Positions 52,338 to 61,876 of a stretch of DNA of 64,000 nucleotides are shown piece by piece. A program made the position numbers and the translations under genes. The first letter of the stretch is position 1, and each line of letters starts with the position of its first letter. The stretch spans positions 139,117 to 203,116 of the forward strand of contig NZ_WTUZ01000015.1 in assembly GCF_009882985.1 (NCBI RefSeq). The letters are read 5' to 3'. The notes below the pieces were generated by a model. It made no database searches, was not told the origin of the DNA, and saw only the letters and a program-made list of their open reading frames with translations. The DNA is from Paenibacillus silvestris (GTDB lineage Bacteria; Bacillota; Bacilli; Paenibacillales; NBRC-103111).

Positions 52338-54656
52338 ATGGCTGAAACGATCAACATTTCCGTGCGCTCTCTGGTGGAATACGTGTTTCGCAGGGGGAGT
52401 ATCGAGTCCGGCTTTCGGACAAGCGCTGCGCTGGTGGAAGGCACGAAAGCACATCAAAAACTGCAGAAGCAATACGGCGAACTGGATCAGCACGAAGTGT
52501 ATGTTTCCGCTGAGATTGCCTGTCGGGAGCTCCTTTTCGTCATTGACGGGCGGTGCGACGGTCTCCTTCAAGATGCGGAAGGCGGCCTTGTGACGGTGGA
52601 TGAGATCAAGTCTACCTCCTCGGACATTAGCGAGATCGAAGAGGACTCGTACCCCGTGCATTGGGCGCAGGCGATGTGCTATGCCTATATGGTAGCCAAA
52701 GATCGCGAGCTTCATCATATGCGCGTTCAACTTACTTATATGCAGGTGGAGACGGAAGATACGCGTCGATTCGTGAGGGAAGCTTCGTTCAGCGAGCTGG
52801 AGCAGTTCGTACAGGATGTGGTGGAGCGATATTACCCCTATGCGCACGCCATCTATGAGCATGAGCAGCGCCGGAATCGTAGCATTAAGGAGCTGGGATT
52901 CCCGTTTCCAGCTTACCGAGAAGGACAGCGTAAGCTTGCCGGAGCTGTGTACAAAACGATCAGCGAAGGGCGCAAGCTGTTCGCCAAAGCGCCAACGGGC
53001 ATCGGGAAGACGATGTCGACCTTGTTTCCGTCTGTGAAAGCGATTGGCGAGGGGCTGTTGCAGCGGATTTTTTATTTGACGGCCAAAACAATCACACGTA
53101 CCGCAGCAGAGGAAGCGTATGGACTGCTGCAAGCACAAGGACTCAAGCTCCATGCCGTAACCATCACAGCGAAGGAGAAGGTGTGCCTGAAGGACGAAGT
53201 CCGCTGTACGAAGGAGCATTGTGAATTCGCTGATGGCTATTACGACCGCATTAACGACGCAGTGCTAGATCTTCTCGAATCGGAGACGATTATGACGCGC
53301 GCGGTGATTGAATCGTATGCACGGAAGCATCGTGTCTGTCCGTTTGAGTTTTCACTGGATGTCGCGTATGCCGCAGATGCGGTCATTTGCGATTACAACT
53401 ATATCTTTGACCCTCGTGTCAATTTGAAAAGGCTGTTCGAGGAGCAGAGGCGGCACACGACTTTACTCGTAGACGAAGCGCACAATTTGATTGACCGGGC
53501 GCGGGAGATGTACAGCAGCACTTTGCAAAAATCCGGGTTCCTTGCGCTGCAGCGGGAGTTCAAAGGCGTTCGTGCTGATCTGCACGATGCAGCCAAGGCC
53601 ATCAATCAATATTTCATTACGCTGCGCAAAAGAATCGGAGACCGCCCGATGCTCGTGGAACCGGAGCTGCCGGAAGCCCTCCTGGCGCTGCTCGACGGTT
53701 TCTTGGCAAGCGCTGAGAAGGAACTCGCTGCAAGCGGCGGGAGTCCCGCCAGCGCACTGCTGCTGGAGACTTATTTCGAAGCTCACAATTTCGTCCGTAT
53801 TGCTAAGCTGTACGATGAACGCTATATGACGCTGTTCACGTCAGATCGTAACGAGGTCAGCGTGAAGCTCTTCTGCCTGGACCCCTCTCATCTGCTCCGG
53901 CAGATGGGGAAGGGCTATCGCTCGCATGTGTTCTTCTCGGCGACCCTTTCGCCGTTGTCCTTTTTCATGGACACGCTGGGAGCGGGCGAGGAGGACTACT
54001 CCGTGAGCGTGCCTTCGCCTTTTGCCAAGGAACAGCTGGAGGTTTTCGTCCAGCCGCTGTCGACCCGCTATCAAGATCGCGAGCGAAGCCGGGAGGCGAT
54101 TGCTCGCTCGATTCATCACATGGTGACAAGTCGTTCGGGCAACCATTTGGTCTTTTTTCCATCGTATGCGTACATGAGCAGTGTCTATGAAGCTTTTACG
54201 GATCTTGTAGGTGAGCAGGGAGAAGATAGCAGCCAGCTCCATGTTCTGGTTCAGACTGTTCAGATGCCGGAAGAGGAGCGGGAGCAGTTCTTGGCCGAGT
54301 TTCAGGCAGGCCGTGATGGGACGCTAGTCGGCTTCGCCGTGATGGGCGGCATCTTCTCGGAGGGCATCGACTTGGTCGGCGAACGGCTGACCGGCGTGGC
54401 TGTTGTTGGTGTAGGGCTGCCGCAGCTGGGGCCTGAGCGCAATCTGATCAAGGCCTACCTCGAGGACACGGGCAAAAACGGCTACGAATACGCCTACGTC
54501 TTCCCCGGTATGAACAAGGTGCAGCAGGCTGGCGGCCGATTGATTCGCTCCGAAACGGATCGCGGTGTGCTGTTGCTGATTGACGACCGTTACTTGCAGC
54601 CGCTTTATCAGCGATTGCTCCCGGAGGAGTGGCGCGATTATACGGTGCTGCGGTAG
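52338..54656 (+). CDS. XPD/DinG-like Fe-S helicase with N-terminal PD-(D/E)XK nuclease domain
   Basis: 772 aa. The first ~185 residues hold a Cas4/RecB-like nuclease core: Asp73 in DGRCDG and Asp88-Glu89-Ile-Lys91 (DEIK). The helicase follows: Walker A APTGIGKT (218-225), four cysteines suited to an Fe-S cluster (283, 290, 295, 334), DEAH (379-382), and motifs V-VI in GGIFSEGIDL and QAGGRLIRSETDR. By family it is a 5'-3' DNA helicase; the nuclease suggests repair or branched-DNA processing. AGAACGGAGAAGG precedes the ATG. Divergent from the potassium channel (84-bp gap). Confidence 0.9.
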   Translation: MAETINISVRSLVEYVFRRGSIESGFRTSAALVEGTKAHQKLQKQYGELDQHEVYVSAEIACRELLFVIDGRCDGLLQDAEGGLVTVDEIKSTSSDISEIEEDSYPVHWAQAMCYAYMVAKDRELHHMRVQLTYMQVETEDTRRFVREASFSELEQFVQDVVERYYPYAHAIYEHEQRRNRSIKELGFPFPAYREGQRKLAGAVYKTISEGRKLFAKAPTGIGKTMSTLFPSVKAIGEGLLQRIFYLTAKTITRTAAEEAYGLLQAQGLKLHAVTITAKEKVCLKDEVRCTKEHCEFADGYYDRINDAVLDLLESETIMTRAVIESYARKHRVCPFEFSLDVAYAADAVICDYNYIFDPRVNLKRLFEEQRRHTTLLVDEAHNLIDRAREMYSSTLQKSGFLALQREFKGVRADLHDAAKAINQYFITLRKRIGDRPMLVEPELPEALLALLDGFLASAEKELAASGGSPASALLLETYFEAHNFVRIAKLYDERYMTLFTSDRNEVSVKLFCLDPSHLLRQMGKGYRSHVFFSATLSPLSFFMDTLGAGEEDYSVSVPSPFAKEQLEVFVQPLSTRYQDRERSREAIARSIHHMVTSRSGNHLVFFPSYAYMSSVYEAFTDLVGEQGEDSSQLHVLVQTVQMPEEEREQFLAEFQAGRDGTLVGFAVMGGIFSEGIDLVGERLTGVAVVGVGLPQLGPERNLIKAYLEDTGKNGYEYAYVFPGMNKVQQAGGRLIRSETDRGVLLLIDDRYLQPLYQRLLPEEWRDYTVLR

Positions 54657-54713
54657 GGAGTAGGGCGAATCGTGAAAGTATGAAGTATGTAGCGAGTTAA
54701 GAGGCTACGCATG

Positions 54714-54892
54714 GGGAACTACGGTCCCTTATTTGCTCCCAAAACCACCATATCACAGATTCAGAGGAACTATAATCCCTTATTTCCACCATTTGCTCGG
54801 AATTTCGGTTGTGAACGGACAAATCAGACCCTGTAGTTTCCTATCGACGCGGATATTTACGGATTCGGCACAAATAGCGGCCTGTAGTTCCC
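54714..54892. repeat. Four-unit symmetrical element (class GGGAACTAYAGTCCSYTATT)
   Basis: Forward units at 54714-54734 and 54765-54785, reverse units at 54821-54841 and 54872-54892. Starts are 51, 56 and 51 bp apart and the element is exactly symmetrical about 54803. The first spacer has ATATC 10 nt before the second unit. Lies between convergent genes. Confidence 0.9.
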
Positions 54893-54924
54893 TTTGCTGG
54901 CAGAATGGGCCGGCGAGGTGGTCA

Positions 54925-54975
54925 CAAAAAAAGACCACCCCCAAGCAGATGAATCTGCTCAAGGATAGCCTCTTT
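54925..54975 (-). terminator. Terminator of alcohol dehydrogenase gene
   Basis: On the minus strand AAAGAGGCTATCC and GGGGTGGTCTTTTTTT enclose TTGAGCAGA-ttca-TCTGCTTG. Closely similar to the terminator at 26119-26166. Confidence 0.85.
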
Positions 54976-54976
54976 G

Positions 54977-56140
54977 TTACAGTGACATGCGGTAAATATT
55001 AACGACATCCTCGCGTGTTAACTTCTTGAAGTTCCCGAAATCGCCGTAAACCATAGCTTTGTCCGCCATCAGCTCGATCGTGGAGTCGTCGATGTCGTAG
55101 TCCGCGAGGCGCCGTGGCGCCCCGATGGAGCTAAGGAAATCGCGAAGCTCGGCGATGCCTTCTTCGGCTACCTGACGGTCAGTTTTGTCCGTGGTTGTAA
55201 CGTCAAAGACGCGCTGTGCGAACTGCTTGTACCGCGCTACATTAGCATCTAGCGTGTAAGTCATCCAGTTCGGGAAAAGAATCGCAAGGCCTCCGCCGTG
55301 CGGGATATCATGAACTGCGGACACCGCATGCTCCAGATTATGCGTCGCCCAATCGCCGCGAAGCCCCATGCTAAGCGTTCCGTTCAGCGCCATGGTGCCG
55401 CTGTAAAGAATTGTCGCACGATGCTCCAGATTCGTGAGGTCCTGCAGTAAGCGCGGCGCCGTATCGATCACGGTGCGAAGAATCGTTTCACAAAAGCCAT
55501 CTTGAATAGGTGTGTTATCAACGTGATGGAAATATTGCTCGAATACGTGTGACATGATATCGACCATACCGTATACGGTTTGATTTTCAGGTAAGGAAGT
55601 TGTGTGGGCAGGATCGAGAATCGAAAATTTCGGGAAGGAGAACGGGCTGCCCCAGCCAAGCTTCTCTTTGGTGTCCCAATTCGTAATTACAGAGCCGGAG
55701 TTCATTTCCGAGCCTGTTGCGGCAATCGTAAGTACGGTGCCTAGTGGCAACGCGCCAGTTGCGGACGCTTTGCGCGTAACGATATCCCAGAAGTCGCCTT
55801 CGTACTTGGCGCCGACGGCAATCGCCTTGGCGCAGTCGATTACGCTGCCTCCGCCTACGGCGAGGATCAAGTCGATGTTCTGAGTGCGGCACATTTCAAC
55901 ACCGCGGTGGACGGTTGAGAGTCTTGGATTAGGTTCAACACCGCTCAGCTCGAAAATCGAAGCATCTATGTTCTTCAGCAGGTGAATAACTTTGGTGTAG
56001 ATGCCGTTCAGTTTAATGCTTCCGCCACCATATACGAGCAGCACGTTCTTACCGTATTTGGGTACCTCTGATGTTAATTTCTCGAGAGTCCCCTCTCCGA
56101 AATGCAGTGTAGTTGGATTATAGTAAGTAAACGTATTCAT
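54977..56140 (-). CDS. Iron-containing alcohol dehydrogenase (BdhA/YugJ type)
   Basis: 387 aa cytoplasmic NAD(P)H-dependent alcohol/butanol dehydrogenase of the group III family. Nucleotide-binding [13 protein letters not shown] (about 96-108), [13 protein letters not shown], and Fe-ligand regions [13 protein letters not shown] and [18 protein letters not shown]. The length is normal for BdhA/YqhD-like enzymes. GGAGGAGGG lies upstream, and TACAAT with a TTGTTT-like -35 17 bp away form a possible promoter. Monocistronic with its own terminator. Likely role: aldehyde reduction in fermentation or detoxification. Confidence 0.92.
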   Translation of the reverse strand: MNTFTYYNPTTLHFGEGTLEKLTSEVPKYGKNVLLVYGGGSIKLNGIYTKVIHLLKNIDASIFELSGVEPNPRLSTVHRGVEMCRTQNIDLILAVGGGSVIDCAKAIAVGAKYEGDFWDIVTRKASATGALPLGTVLTIAATGSEMNSGSVITNWDTKEKLGWGSPFSFPKFSILDPAHTTSLPENQTVYGMVDIMSHVFEQYFHHVDNTPIQDGFCETILRTVIDTAPRLLQDLTNLEHRATILYSGTMALNGTLSMGLRGDWATHNLEHAVSAVHDIPHGGGLAILFPNWMTYTLDANVARYKQFAQRVFDVTTTDKTDRQVAEEGIAELRDFLSSIGAPRRLADYDIDDSTIELMADKAMVYGDFGNFKKLTREDVVNIYRMSL

Positions 56141-56351
56141 CGAATTCCCTCCTCCAAATCATCTATAAGAAGTCTTACCCCTATATTGTATAGAAAGAAA
56201 CAGCAAAAAACAAAATTAGTAGGACGAAGGCACACAGCGAGTTCCAGCACAAAGAAAGGCGGCGCCCCAGGATGCAAGAAGAAGGAGTTCATAGGTCCAT
56301 TCTAGAAATTCTGAGGTGTAGGATTCCATTTTCAGGGAAGTGATTGCCAGC

Positions 56352-57407
56352 GTGTTTAAAACCCGAAGATCTGATCATATATTGGAAATCGCTTATAGCT
56401 GTGTTCGTTGGTTTTTTGTGCCAACGGCCACTCTTTTATTTCTGAAATACTACCACCATACGACGGGGGATCTGATCCTCTTTTGCGCATTATTCACCGT
56501 GTCGGTTCTATATATGGGGTTTACGGAGTATGTTCTGCATCGCACCCCGATTACTTCTATGCTTTATCGGTACGTTACGAGACTTGGCGTATTCATGGAC
56601 TATATAGCGTATATTTTGATTATTTCGCTGACCGGAGGGACGCACAGTCCGCTCTATCCGATTGCTTATCTTATTATTTTGCACGCTTCACTCTACTGGA
56701 GTTTTACAGGCGCTATGGTGGCTACGAACATGATGATTATCGGCTATCTCGGCGTGATTTTTCTGGTGGATGGCGGTTTTCTGGATGAGGAGTTGCCGCG
56801 GCACTTTTTTAATCTTGCCTTTCTCATCATGATCGGTGTGATTGGCGGTATTATAGTGGCACGGGAGCGTAAGCATTTTGTGGAGAAGGGGATCTTCGAG
56901 AATTTAGCTAAAAAGGACTATTTGACAGGGCTTTACAATCACCGCAGCTTTCAAGAGCAAATTAGGGAAACGATTACCAAAACGCGGCATTTCACCCTCA
57001 TCATGGGGGATATTGATTATTTCAAAAATATTAATGACCGATATGGACATCAAGTCGGGGATGCTGTCCTACGAGCGATTGGGAGTTTATTTGACTCCCT
57101 TATTCCTAGTAGTCAGGGCCGTGCATTTCGCTATGGGGGCGAGGAGTTTGCCATTATTCTGTTTACGGATGATCGGCACATGGCGGCTGAATGGATGGAT
57201 CAATTCAGGGACAAGCTGAAAGCGCTGGAGTTCGGCTCGGATGAAGAGAAGTTCCATGTGACGATGAGTTTCGGAGCGACGAGCCGCATGAGGGACCAAA
57301 GGACGGCGGAACTCGTGGCAGCCGCGGATGCGCTTTTGTACACAGCTAAGGAGCAGGGCAGGGACCGTGTAGTGTGGGGTCAGCTTGCAACGAACCCAAG
57401 TCAATAG
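56352..57407 (+). CDS. Membrane diguanylate cyclase (GGDEF)
   Basis: 351 aa if the GTG at 56352 is used (AGGGAAG about 11 nt upstream); an in-frame GTG at 56340 sits directly on that site and is unlikely. Five to six hydrophobic helices (about 12-175) form an N-terminal membrane sensor. A GGDEF domain follows with RYGGEEFAII at the active site and the usual DIDYFKNINDRYGHQVGD. The intact GGEEF predicts synthesis of cyclic di-GMP. I see no RxxD inhibitory site. The VOC gene follows after 11 nt. Confidence 0.9.
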   Translation: MFKTRRSDHILEIAYSCVRWFFVPTATLLFLKYYHHTTGDLILFCALFTVSVLYMGFTEYVLHRTPITSMLYRYVTRLGVFMDYIAYILIISLTGGTHSPLYPIAYLIILHASLYWSFTGAMVATNMMIIGYLGVIFLVDGGFLDEELPRHFFNLAFLIMIGVIGGIIVARERKHFVEKGIFENLAKKDYLTGLYNHRSFQEQIRETITKTRHFTLIMGDIDYFKNINDRYGHQVGDAVLRAIGSLFDSLIPSSQGRAFRYGGEEFAIILFTDDRHMAAEWMDQFRDKLKALEFGSDEEKFHVTMSFGATSRMRDQRTAELVAAADALLYTAKEQGRDRVVWGQLATNPSQ

Positions 57408-57418
57408 GAGGAATGATG

Positions 57419-57814
57419 ATGGCAACGTTAACACCGTATTTTTATAGCAAAAATGCAAGAGAGCAGTCGGGCTTTTATGCCAAAGCGCTTGGCGGTGAGA
57501 TTGTCAGCTTGCGTACATTCGCGGAGATGCCGGGGGCTGATGAATCCATGAAGGATCGCGTGCTTCATTTGGAGCTGCATGCGCTTGGTCTGCGCTTTTT
57601 CATGGCAGATGCAGGTACGGAATTGGTGGAGAGAGGCAATGGGATGGATTTGACGTTGGATTTTAAAGGGGAAGAGGAGGCGAGACGTATTTTCGAAGCG
57701 CTATCCGAGGGTGGCACCGTAATCATGCCCTTTGAACGCATGTTTTGGGGTACGATGTTCGGTCGGCTCGAAGATCCGTTCGGCGTGACTTGGCAGATTT
57801 CAACAGAAGCTTAG
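57419..57814 (+). CDS. VOC-superfamily protein (PhnB-like)
   Basis: 131 aa. Three consecutive ATGs (57413, 57416 and 57419) follow AGGAGG; the third has the best spacing (7 nt). The fold is the paired beta-alpha-beta-beta-beta of glyoxalase/bleomycin-resistance proteins: YFYSKNAREQSGFYAKALGG at the N-terminus and MFGRLEDPFGVTWQIS at the C-terminus, as in the PhnB-like group. Metal ligands are not obvious and the substrate is unknown. Probably co-transcribed with the diguanylate cyclase. Confidence 0.85.
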   Translation: MATLTPYFYSKNAREQSGFYAKALGGEIVSLRTFAEMPGADESMKDRVLHLELHALGLRFFMADAGTELVERGNGMDLTLDFKGEEEARRIFEALSEGGTVIMPFERMFWGTMFGRLEDPFGVTWQISTEA

Positions 57815-57966
57815 TAAGGATGGGCCTTCTTTACGTCCACAGACCGATTCGAACCTGTTTATATTCCGTTTAAAATACAGGTGTATGATCCTTTTAGCAA
57901 AGAGATACTGAAAAGAATCATTCACATGACGGATGTATATTCGATCGGGTAAAGGAGTAGAGATAC

Positions 57967-59793
57967 ATGGCTGTTACAAAGAAAGAAGCGCCTAAGAGCG
58001 CGAGCAATTGGCGGGGATTCATCCGCTTGATCATGCAGGCGAATCCACCCAAGCTTCTTCTAGGCATAGCATTGGGATTAAGCATTATTTCAACATTGGC
58101 AGGGCTAGTCATACCGTTATTTACGAAAAATGTGGTCGACAGCTTTTCCATCGATAACTTGAACTGGATGCAAATTACGGGTATGGCGATTGCTTTTGTC
58201 GGCTCAGCTGTTGCCTCGGGCGTCTCCGTTTATTTATTGAATCACGCGGGGCAAAGCGTTGTGGCCGGTATTCGCGAGCGACTATGGAAAAAGCTGCTGG
58301 TGCTGCCTGTTCGCTATTACGATAACAATCAGACTGGTGATACGATTTCTCGAATGACCAATGATACGGCTGTGATAAAAGGATTAATCGCCGAGCATAT
58401 GTCAGGGTTCGTGACAGGTATTATTTCAATCGTTGGTTCTATTGCAGTGCTCTTGTTTATGGATTGGAAAATGACGCTCATTATGTTCAGCGTATTCCCG
58501 ATAGCTTTCCTCATCTTATTTCCGCTGGGCCGGCAAATGTTCAAAATCTCCAAGGGCATGCAGGCGGAGACAGCAAGCTTCACGTCTGTACTCAATCGTG
58601 TTCTCTCCGAGATTCGCTTGGTGAAAGCGGCCAACGCAGAACCTGTGGAGTATCAGGAAGGCAGCTCAGGGATTCAACGGCTTTTCAAATTCGGGCTGCG
58701 TGAAGGCAAAATTCAAGCATTAATGGCGCCGCTTGTTACATTTGTTATGCTGATGCTGTTTGTGGTCCTGTTCGGATACGGCGGTATGCGGGTATCCTCA
58801 GGCGCGATTTCTGCGGGTCAATTAGTGGCCTTCATGCTCTATTTATTCCAAATTGTAATGCCGATTACGCAAATCACGCAGTTTTTCAATCAATCGCAAA
58901 AAGCGATGGGAGCAACCGATACAATCCTCAAAGTGCTGGATTATGAAGAAGAAGACCCGCATGCAGGAGTTCCTGTAGCGAATGCTTCTCAGTCGATTCG
59001 TTTCGATCAAGTGACTTATGGTTACAAAGATGAGGAATCCGTCCTGAAAAATGTTAGCTTCACGATGGAAGCTGGCAAAGTGACAGCGATCGTAGGACCG
59101 AGCGGAAGCGGGAAGACGACAACGTTCTCCTTGCTCGAGAGATTTTATATGCCGCAGAAGGGCTCTATTACCTTAGGGGCCGATCCGATTGATCAGTTCT
59201 CACTTATTTCCTGGCGCAGCCAGATCGGGTATGTTTCACAAGAGAGTCCGCTGATTGCAGGCACGATCCGGGATAATATTTGTTATGGCTTGCAGCGTGA
59301 GGTGACGCTGGAGGAGCTGAAGCGGGCTTCGCAGATGGCTTATGCGGATACATTTATTGAGGAGCTGCCGGAGCAGTATGAAACGGAAGTCGGCGAACGC
59401 GGCATCAAGCTTTCTGGCGGACAGCGGCAGCGGATTGCAATTGCGCGAGCGCTGCTGCGCGATCCGAAGATCCTGATGCTGGACGAAGCAACGTCCAGTC
59501 TGGACAGCAAGTCCGAGGTTGTTGTGCAGCAAGCGCTGCAGAACCTCATGCAGGGAAGAACGACGCTGGTCATCGCGCATCGCTTATCGACAGTAGTGGA
59601 TGCCGACCAGATTATCTTCCTGGATAAAGGTGTGGTGACAGGAAGCGGCACGCATCAGGAGCTGCTGGAGTCGCATGAGATGTACCGCGAGTTTGCTACG
59701 CAGCAGCTCCAACTGCAGGAGCAGCTATCCGCGGATTCGGTTTTGGTGCCGGAGGAGGCACTGACTCCCGCGGAGGCTCCATCGCATAGATGA
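57967..59793 (+). CDS. ABC exporter, fused membrane and ATPase domains (BmrA-like)
   Basis: 608 aa half-transporter. Six helices (about 35-330) with the intracellular coupling region of the ABC_membrane family. The ATPase domain has Walker A GPSGSGKTTT, Q-loop YVSQESPL, signature LSGGQRQRIAIARAL, Walker B ILMLDEATSSLDS and H-loop IAHRLS. It should act as a homodimer that exports drugs or lipids. AAAGGAGTAGAG precedes the ATG. A bidirectional terminator follows. Confidence 0.93.
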   Translation: MAVTKKEAPKSASNWRGFIRLIMQANPPKLLLGIALGLSIISTLAGLVIPLFTKNVVDSFSIDNLNWMQITGMAIAFVGSAVASGVSVYLLNHAGQSVVAGIRERLWKKLLVLPVRYYDNNQTGDTISRMTNDTAVIKGLIAEHMSGFVTGIISIVGSIAVLLFMDWKMTLIMFSVFPIAFLILFPLGRQMFKISKGMQAETASFTSVLNRVLSEIRLVKAANAEPVEYQEGSSGIQRLFKFGLREGKIQALMAPLVTFVMLMLFVVLFGYGGMRVSSGAISAGQLVAFMLYLFQIVMPITQITQFFNQSQKAMGATDTILKVLDYEEEDPHAGVPVANASQSIRFDQVTYGYKDEESVLKNVSFTMEAGKVTAIVGPSGSGKTTTFSLLERFYMPQKGSITLGADPIDQFSLISWRSQIGYVSQESPLIAGTIRDNICYGLQREVTLEELKRASQMAYADTFIEELPEQYETEVGERGIKLSGGQRQRIAIARALLRDPKILMLDEATSSLDSKSEVVVQQALQNLMQGRTTLVIAHRLSTVVDADQIIFLDKGVVTGSGTHQELLESHEMYREFATQQLQLQEQLSADSVLVPEEALTPAEAPSHR

Positions 59794-59821
59794 CATACAG
59801 GGTAAATATGCTGTAGATATC

Positions 59822-59871
59822 AAAGAGGCTGTCTCTCGGGTCATTTAGACCTTCTGAGACAGCCTCTTTTC
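59822..59871. terminator. Bidirectional terminator, ABC exporter and PaiB-like gene
   Basis: AAAGAGGCTGTCTC and GAGACAGCCTCTTTT form a perfect 14-bp stem with a 20-nt loop. Confidence 0.95.
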
Positions 59872-60495
59872 CTATTCGTGGTGGCGAAGTTCAAGGTTTT
59901 CTTTCATTAAGGCGGCGATATGCCGCTCATTCTCCCTATTTAGAGCCTCCAACTTCTGGATGACGAGCTCTTGACGCTGAACGGGATGATTTTGGCTTAA
60001 TTTAGCCTTGCCTTCCATGTCCGTTATGTGGATTTTGAAGCCTTGAATGCCTTTACTTAATCCGGCCAAGTAGGCGGAATCTACAGATCCCAAATCATAG
60101 GGGCTACCCGGTTCCTCATATTTGGCAATCAAACTCTGCATGGAGGACATTACTTCATGCTCATCGTCGATGAGCTCGGCCTGCCCGTAGACATGAACAG
60201 CCACGTAATTCCACGTGGGAACGGAATCGCTAGTTTCGTACCAGGAAGGGGAGATATAGCTGTGTGGTCCCTGAAAAATAACCATAACCTCCTGCTGCTC
60301 AAGATCCCTCCATTGCGGGTTCGGACGTGCGACATGTCCATACAAGCATTTATTGTTGCGATCGAGTGTAAGCGGCAAGTGGGTAGCGATAGGTCGGTTG
60401 TCATGCTGAGAAATCAGGGTCGCAAAGCCATTTTGTTCGATAATCGTGAACATGAGGTCGTCATCTTTTATTTTAAAATAGGAAGGGATGTACAT
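59872..60495 (-). CDS. PaiB-like FMN-binding protein
   Basis: 207 aa. Split-barrel flavin-binding fold with the family motifs [32 protein letters not shown] and [12 protein letters not shown]. It ends in a short helical tail (about 165-205). In Bacillus PaiB is linked to repression of sporulation and protease genes, but many relatives are simply flavoproteins. GTGAGGAG lies upstream. It is monocistronic and divergent from the oxidoreductase at 60902, with a repeat element between them. Confidence 0.88.
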   Translation of the reverse strand: MYIPSYFKIKDDDLMFTIIEQNGFATLISQHDNRPIATHLPLTLDRNNKCLYGHVARPNPQWRDLEQQEVMVIFQGPHSYISPSWYETSDSVPTWNYVAVHVYGQAELIDDEHEVMSSMQSLIAKYEEPGSPYDLGSVDSAYLAGLSKGIQGFKIHITDMEGKAKLSQNHPVQRQELVIQKLEALNRENERHIAALMKENLELRHHE

Positions 60496-60637
60496 AGTTG
60501 CTCCTCACCTGCTTTTTAGGTTTTAACGACATTATAACAATGGATATGGTCTATACACAGTGCCAATTTTGGTGGGAAATGGTGTGCCACTAGGCTACTA
60601 CGCGGACGCGGCTTCACTCTGTCTCTGTTTCAATCAA

Positions 60638-60815
60638 CCGAACTACAGGGCGTTATTTGAGCTAAATCAGCAATATCTGGCCACAAGGGGAACTGTAGGA
60701 TCTTATTCGCTTTCAACAAGCGGTATTCCATCCTAAAGCGATGAAATAAAGGATCATAGTTCCCAGAGATCTGCGAGAATCCTGTTTGGAGGGAGAATAG
60801 CGGAACATAGTTCCC
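60638..60815. repeat. Four-unit symmetrical element (class GGGAACTAYAGTCCSYTATT)
   Basis: Forward units at 60638-60658 and 60688-60708, reverse units at 60744-60764 and 60795-60815. Starts are 50, 56 and 51 bp apart, symmetrical about 60726.5. ATATC again lies 10 nt before the second unit. Here the element sits between divergent genes, so it is not tied to transcript ends. Confidence 0.9.
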
Positions 60816-60901
60816 TTAAGCTTTTTTCGTTCAAAGGAGGAAAAGCACGGTTGTCGAATAAGTAAAGTAGCATGCAAACGATAATCTGGAGGGGTGTTTT
60901 T

Positions 60902-61876
60902 ATGGATAAAGTGCGGTGGGGAATTATTGGTTGTGGGGATGTAACTGAGGTTAAAAGCGGACCAGCCCTTCAAAAGGTGGCAGGCTCTGAACTGGTTGCT
61001 GTGATGCGGCGCAATGGCTCGCTTGCAGAAGATTACGCGAGAAGACACGGTGTGGCCAAATGGTACGATGATGCGAATGCACTTATTCAGGATCCGGACG
61101 TCAATGCCATTTATGTAGCGACGCCCCCTGGTTATCATCATGAATACACGCTGATGGCTGCTAAGGCAGGTAAGCCCGTTTATGTGGAGAAGCCTATGGC
61201 CAGGAATCACGGGGAGTGTCTGGAAATGATCGCTGCATGCGAAGAAGCTGGGGTGCCGCTATTCGTTGCTTATTACCGCCGGGGCTTGCCGAAGTTTGTT
61301 CAGATTAAAGAACTGCTGGACAGCGGAGCTCTGGGGGAAATCCGGTTTGTACATACGACTTTTCTGCAAACGCTCAGAGAGGAACAGAGCCAAGAGCTTC
61401 CGTGGCGCTTGCAGCCAGAACTTTCGGGAGGCGGGCTTTTCGTAGATTTGGCTAGCCATACACTGGACATTCTAGACTATTTGCTAGGGCCAATCGGTGA
61501 GGTCAAAGGCTTCGCTCGGAATCAGAGTAAACAGCTTCAAGTCGAGGATATTGTAACAACGGCCTATGCATTTGAGTCAGGCGTGATGGGGACGGGAATT
61601 TGGAGCTTTAACAGCTTTAAGCGCAGTGATGTGAACGAAATTGTCGGAAGTCTTGGCAAAGTTACGTTTTCAACATTTGGCGGGGATCTTCTCTTGGAGA
61701 CGGCGGATGGTCAGGTGCAGGAGTTTATGATTCCGAATCCGGCGCATGTTCAACAGCCACTGATCGGGATGGTTGTGGATGAGCTTAGAGGTGTGGGCAA
61801 AAGTCCTAGTACAGGACTGACGGCTGCGCGGACAAATCGGGTCATGGATGAGATGCTTCGCGGCTTTTACCAGTAG
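60902..61876 (+). CDS. Gfo/Idh/MocA-family oxidoreductase
   Basis: 324 aa from the ATG at 60902 (GGAGGGG upstream). Rossmann domain with GIIGCGDV near the N-terminus and the catalytic-region motif VYVEKPMARN (Lys of EKP). The C-terminal alpha/beta domain begins with FVAYYRRGLPKF and includes GGGLFVDLASHTLDIL. These enzymes oxidise or reduce sugars, inositols or related carbonyls with NAD(P). It stands alone and the substrate is unknown. Confidence 0.9.
   Translation: MDKVRWGIIGCGDVTEVKSGPALQKVAGSELVAVMRRNGSLAEDYARRHGVAKWYDDANALIQDPDVNAIYVATPPGYHHEYTLMAAKAGKPVYVEKPMARNHGECLEMIAACEEAGVPLFVAYYRRGLPKFVQIKELLDSGALGEIRFVHTTFLQTLREEQSQELPWRLQPELSGGGLFVDLASHTLDILDYLLGPIGEVKGFARNQSKQLQVEDIVTTAYAFESGVMGTGIWSFNSFKRSDVNEIVGSLGKVTFSTFGGDLLLETADGQVQEFMIPNPAHVQQPLIGMVVDELRGVGKSPSTGLTAARTNRVMDEMLRGFYQ

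Noticed and set aside
52254..53219. 322-codon upstream extension of the potassium channel frame
   Set aside because: It lies fully antisense to the helicase gene. A good ribosome binding site and a normal channel N-terminus fit the start at 52253.
57815..57966. Weak inverted repeat after the VOC gene as a terminator
   Set aside because: The stem is short with mismatches and has no T-run of useful length.
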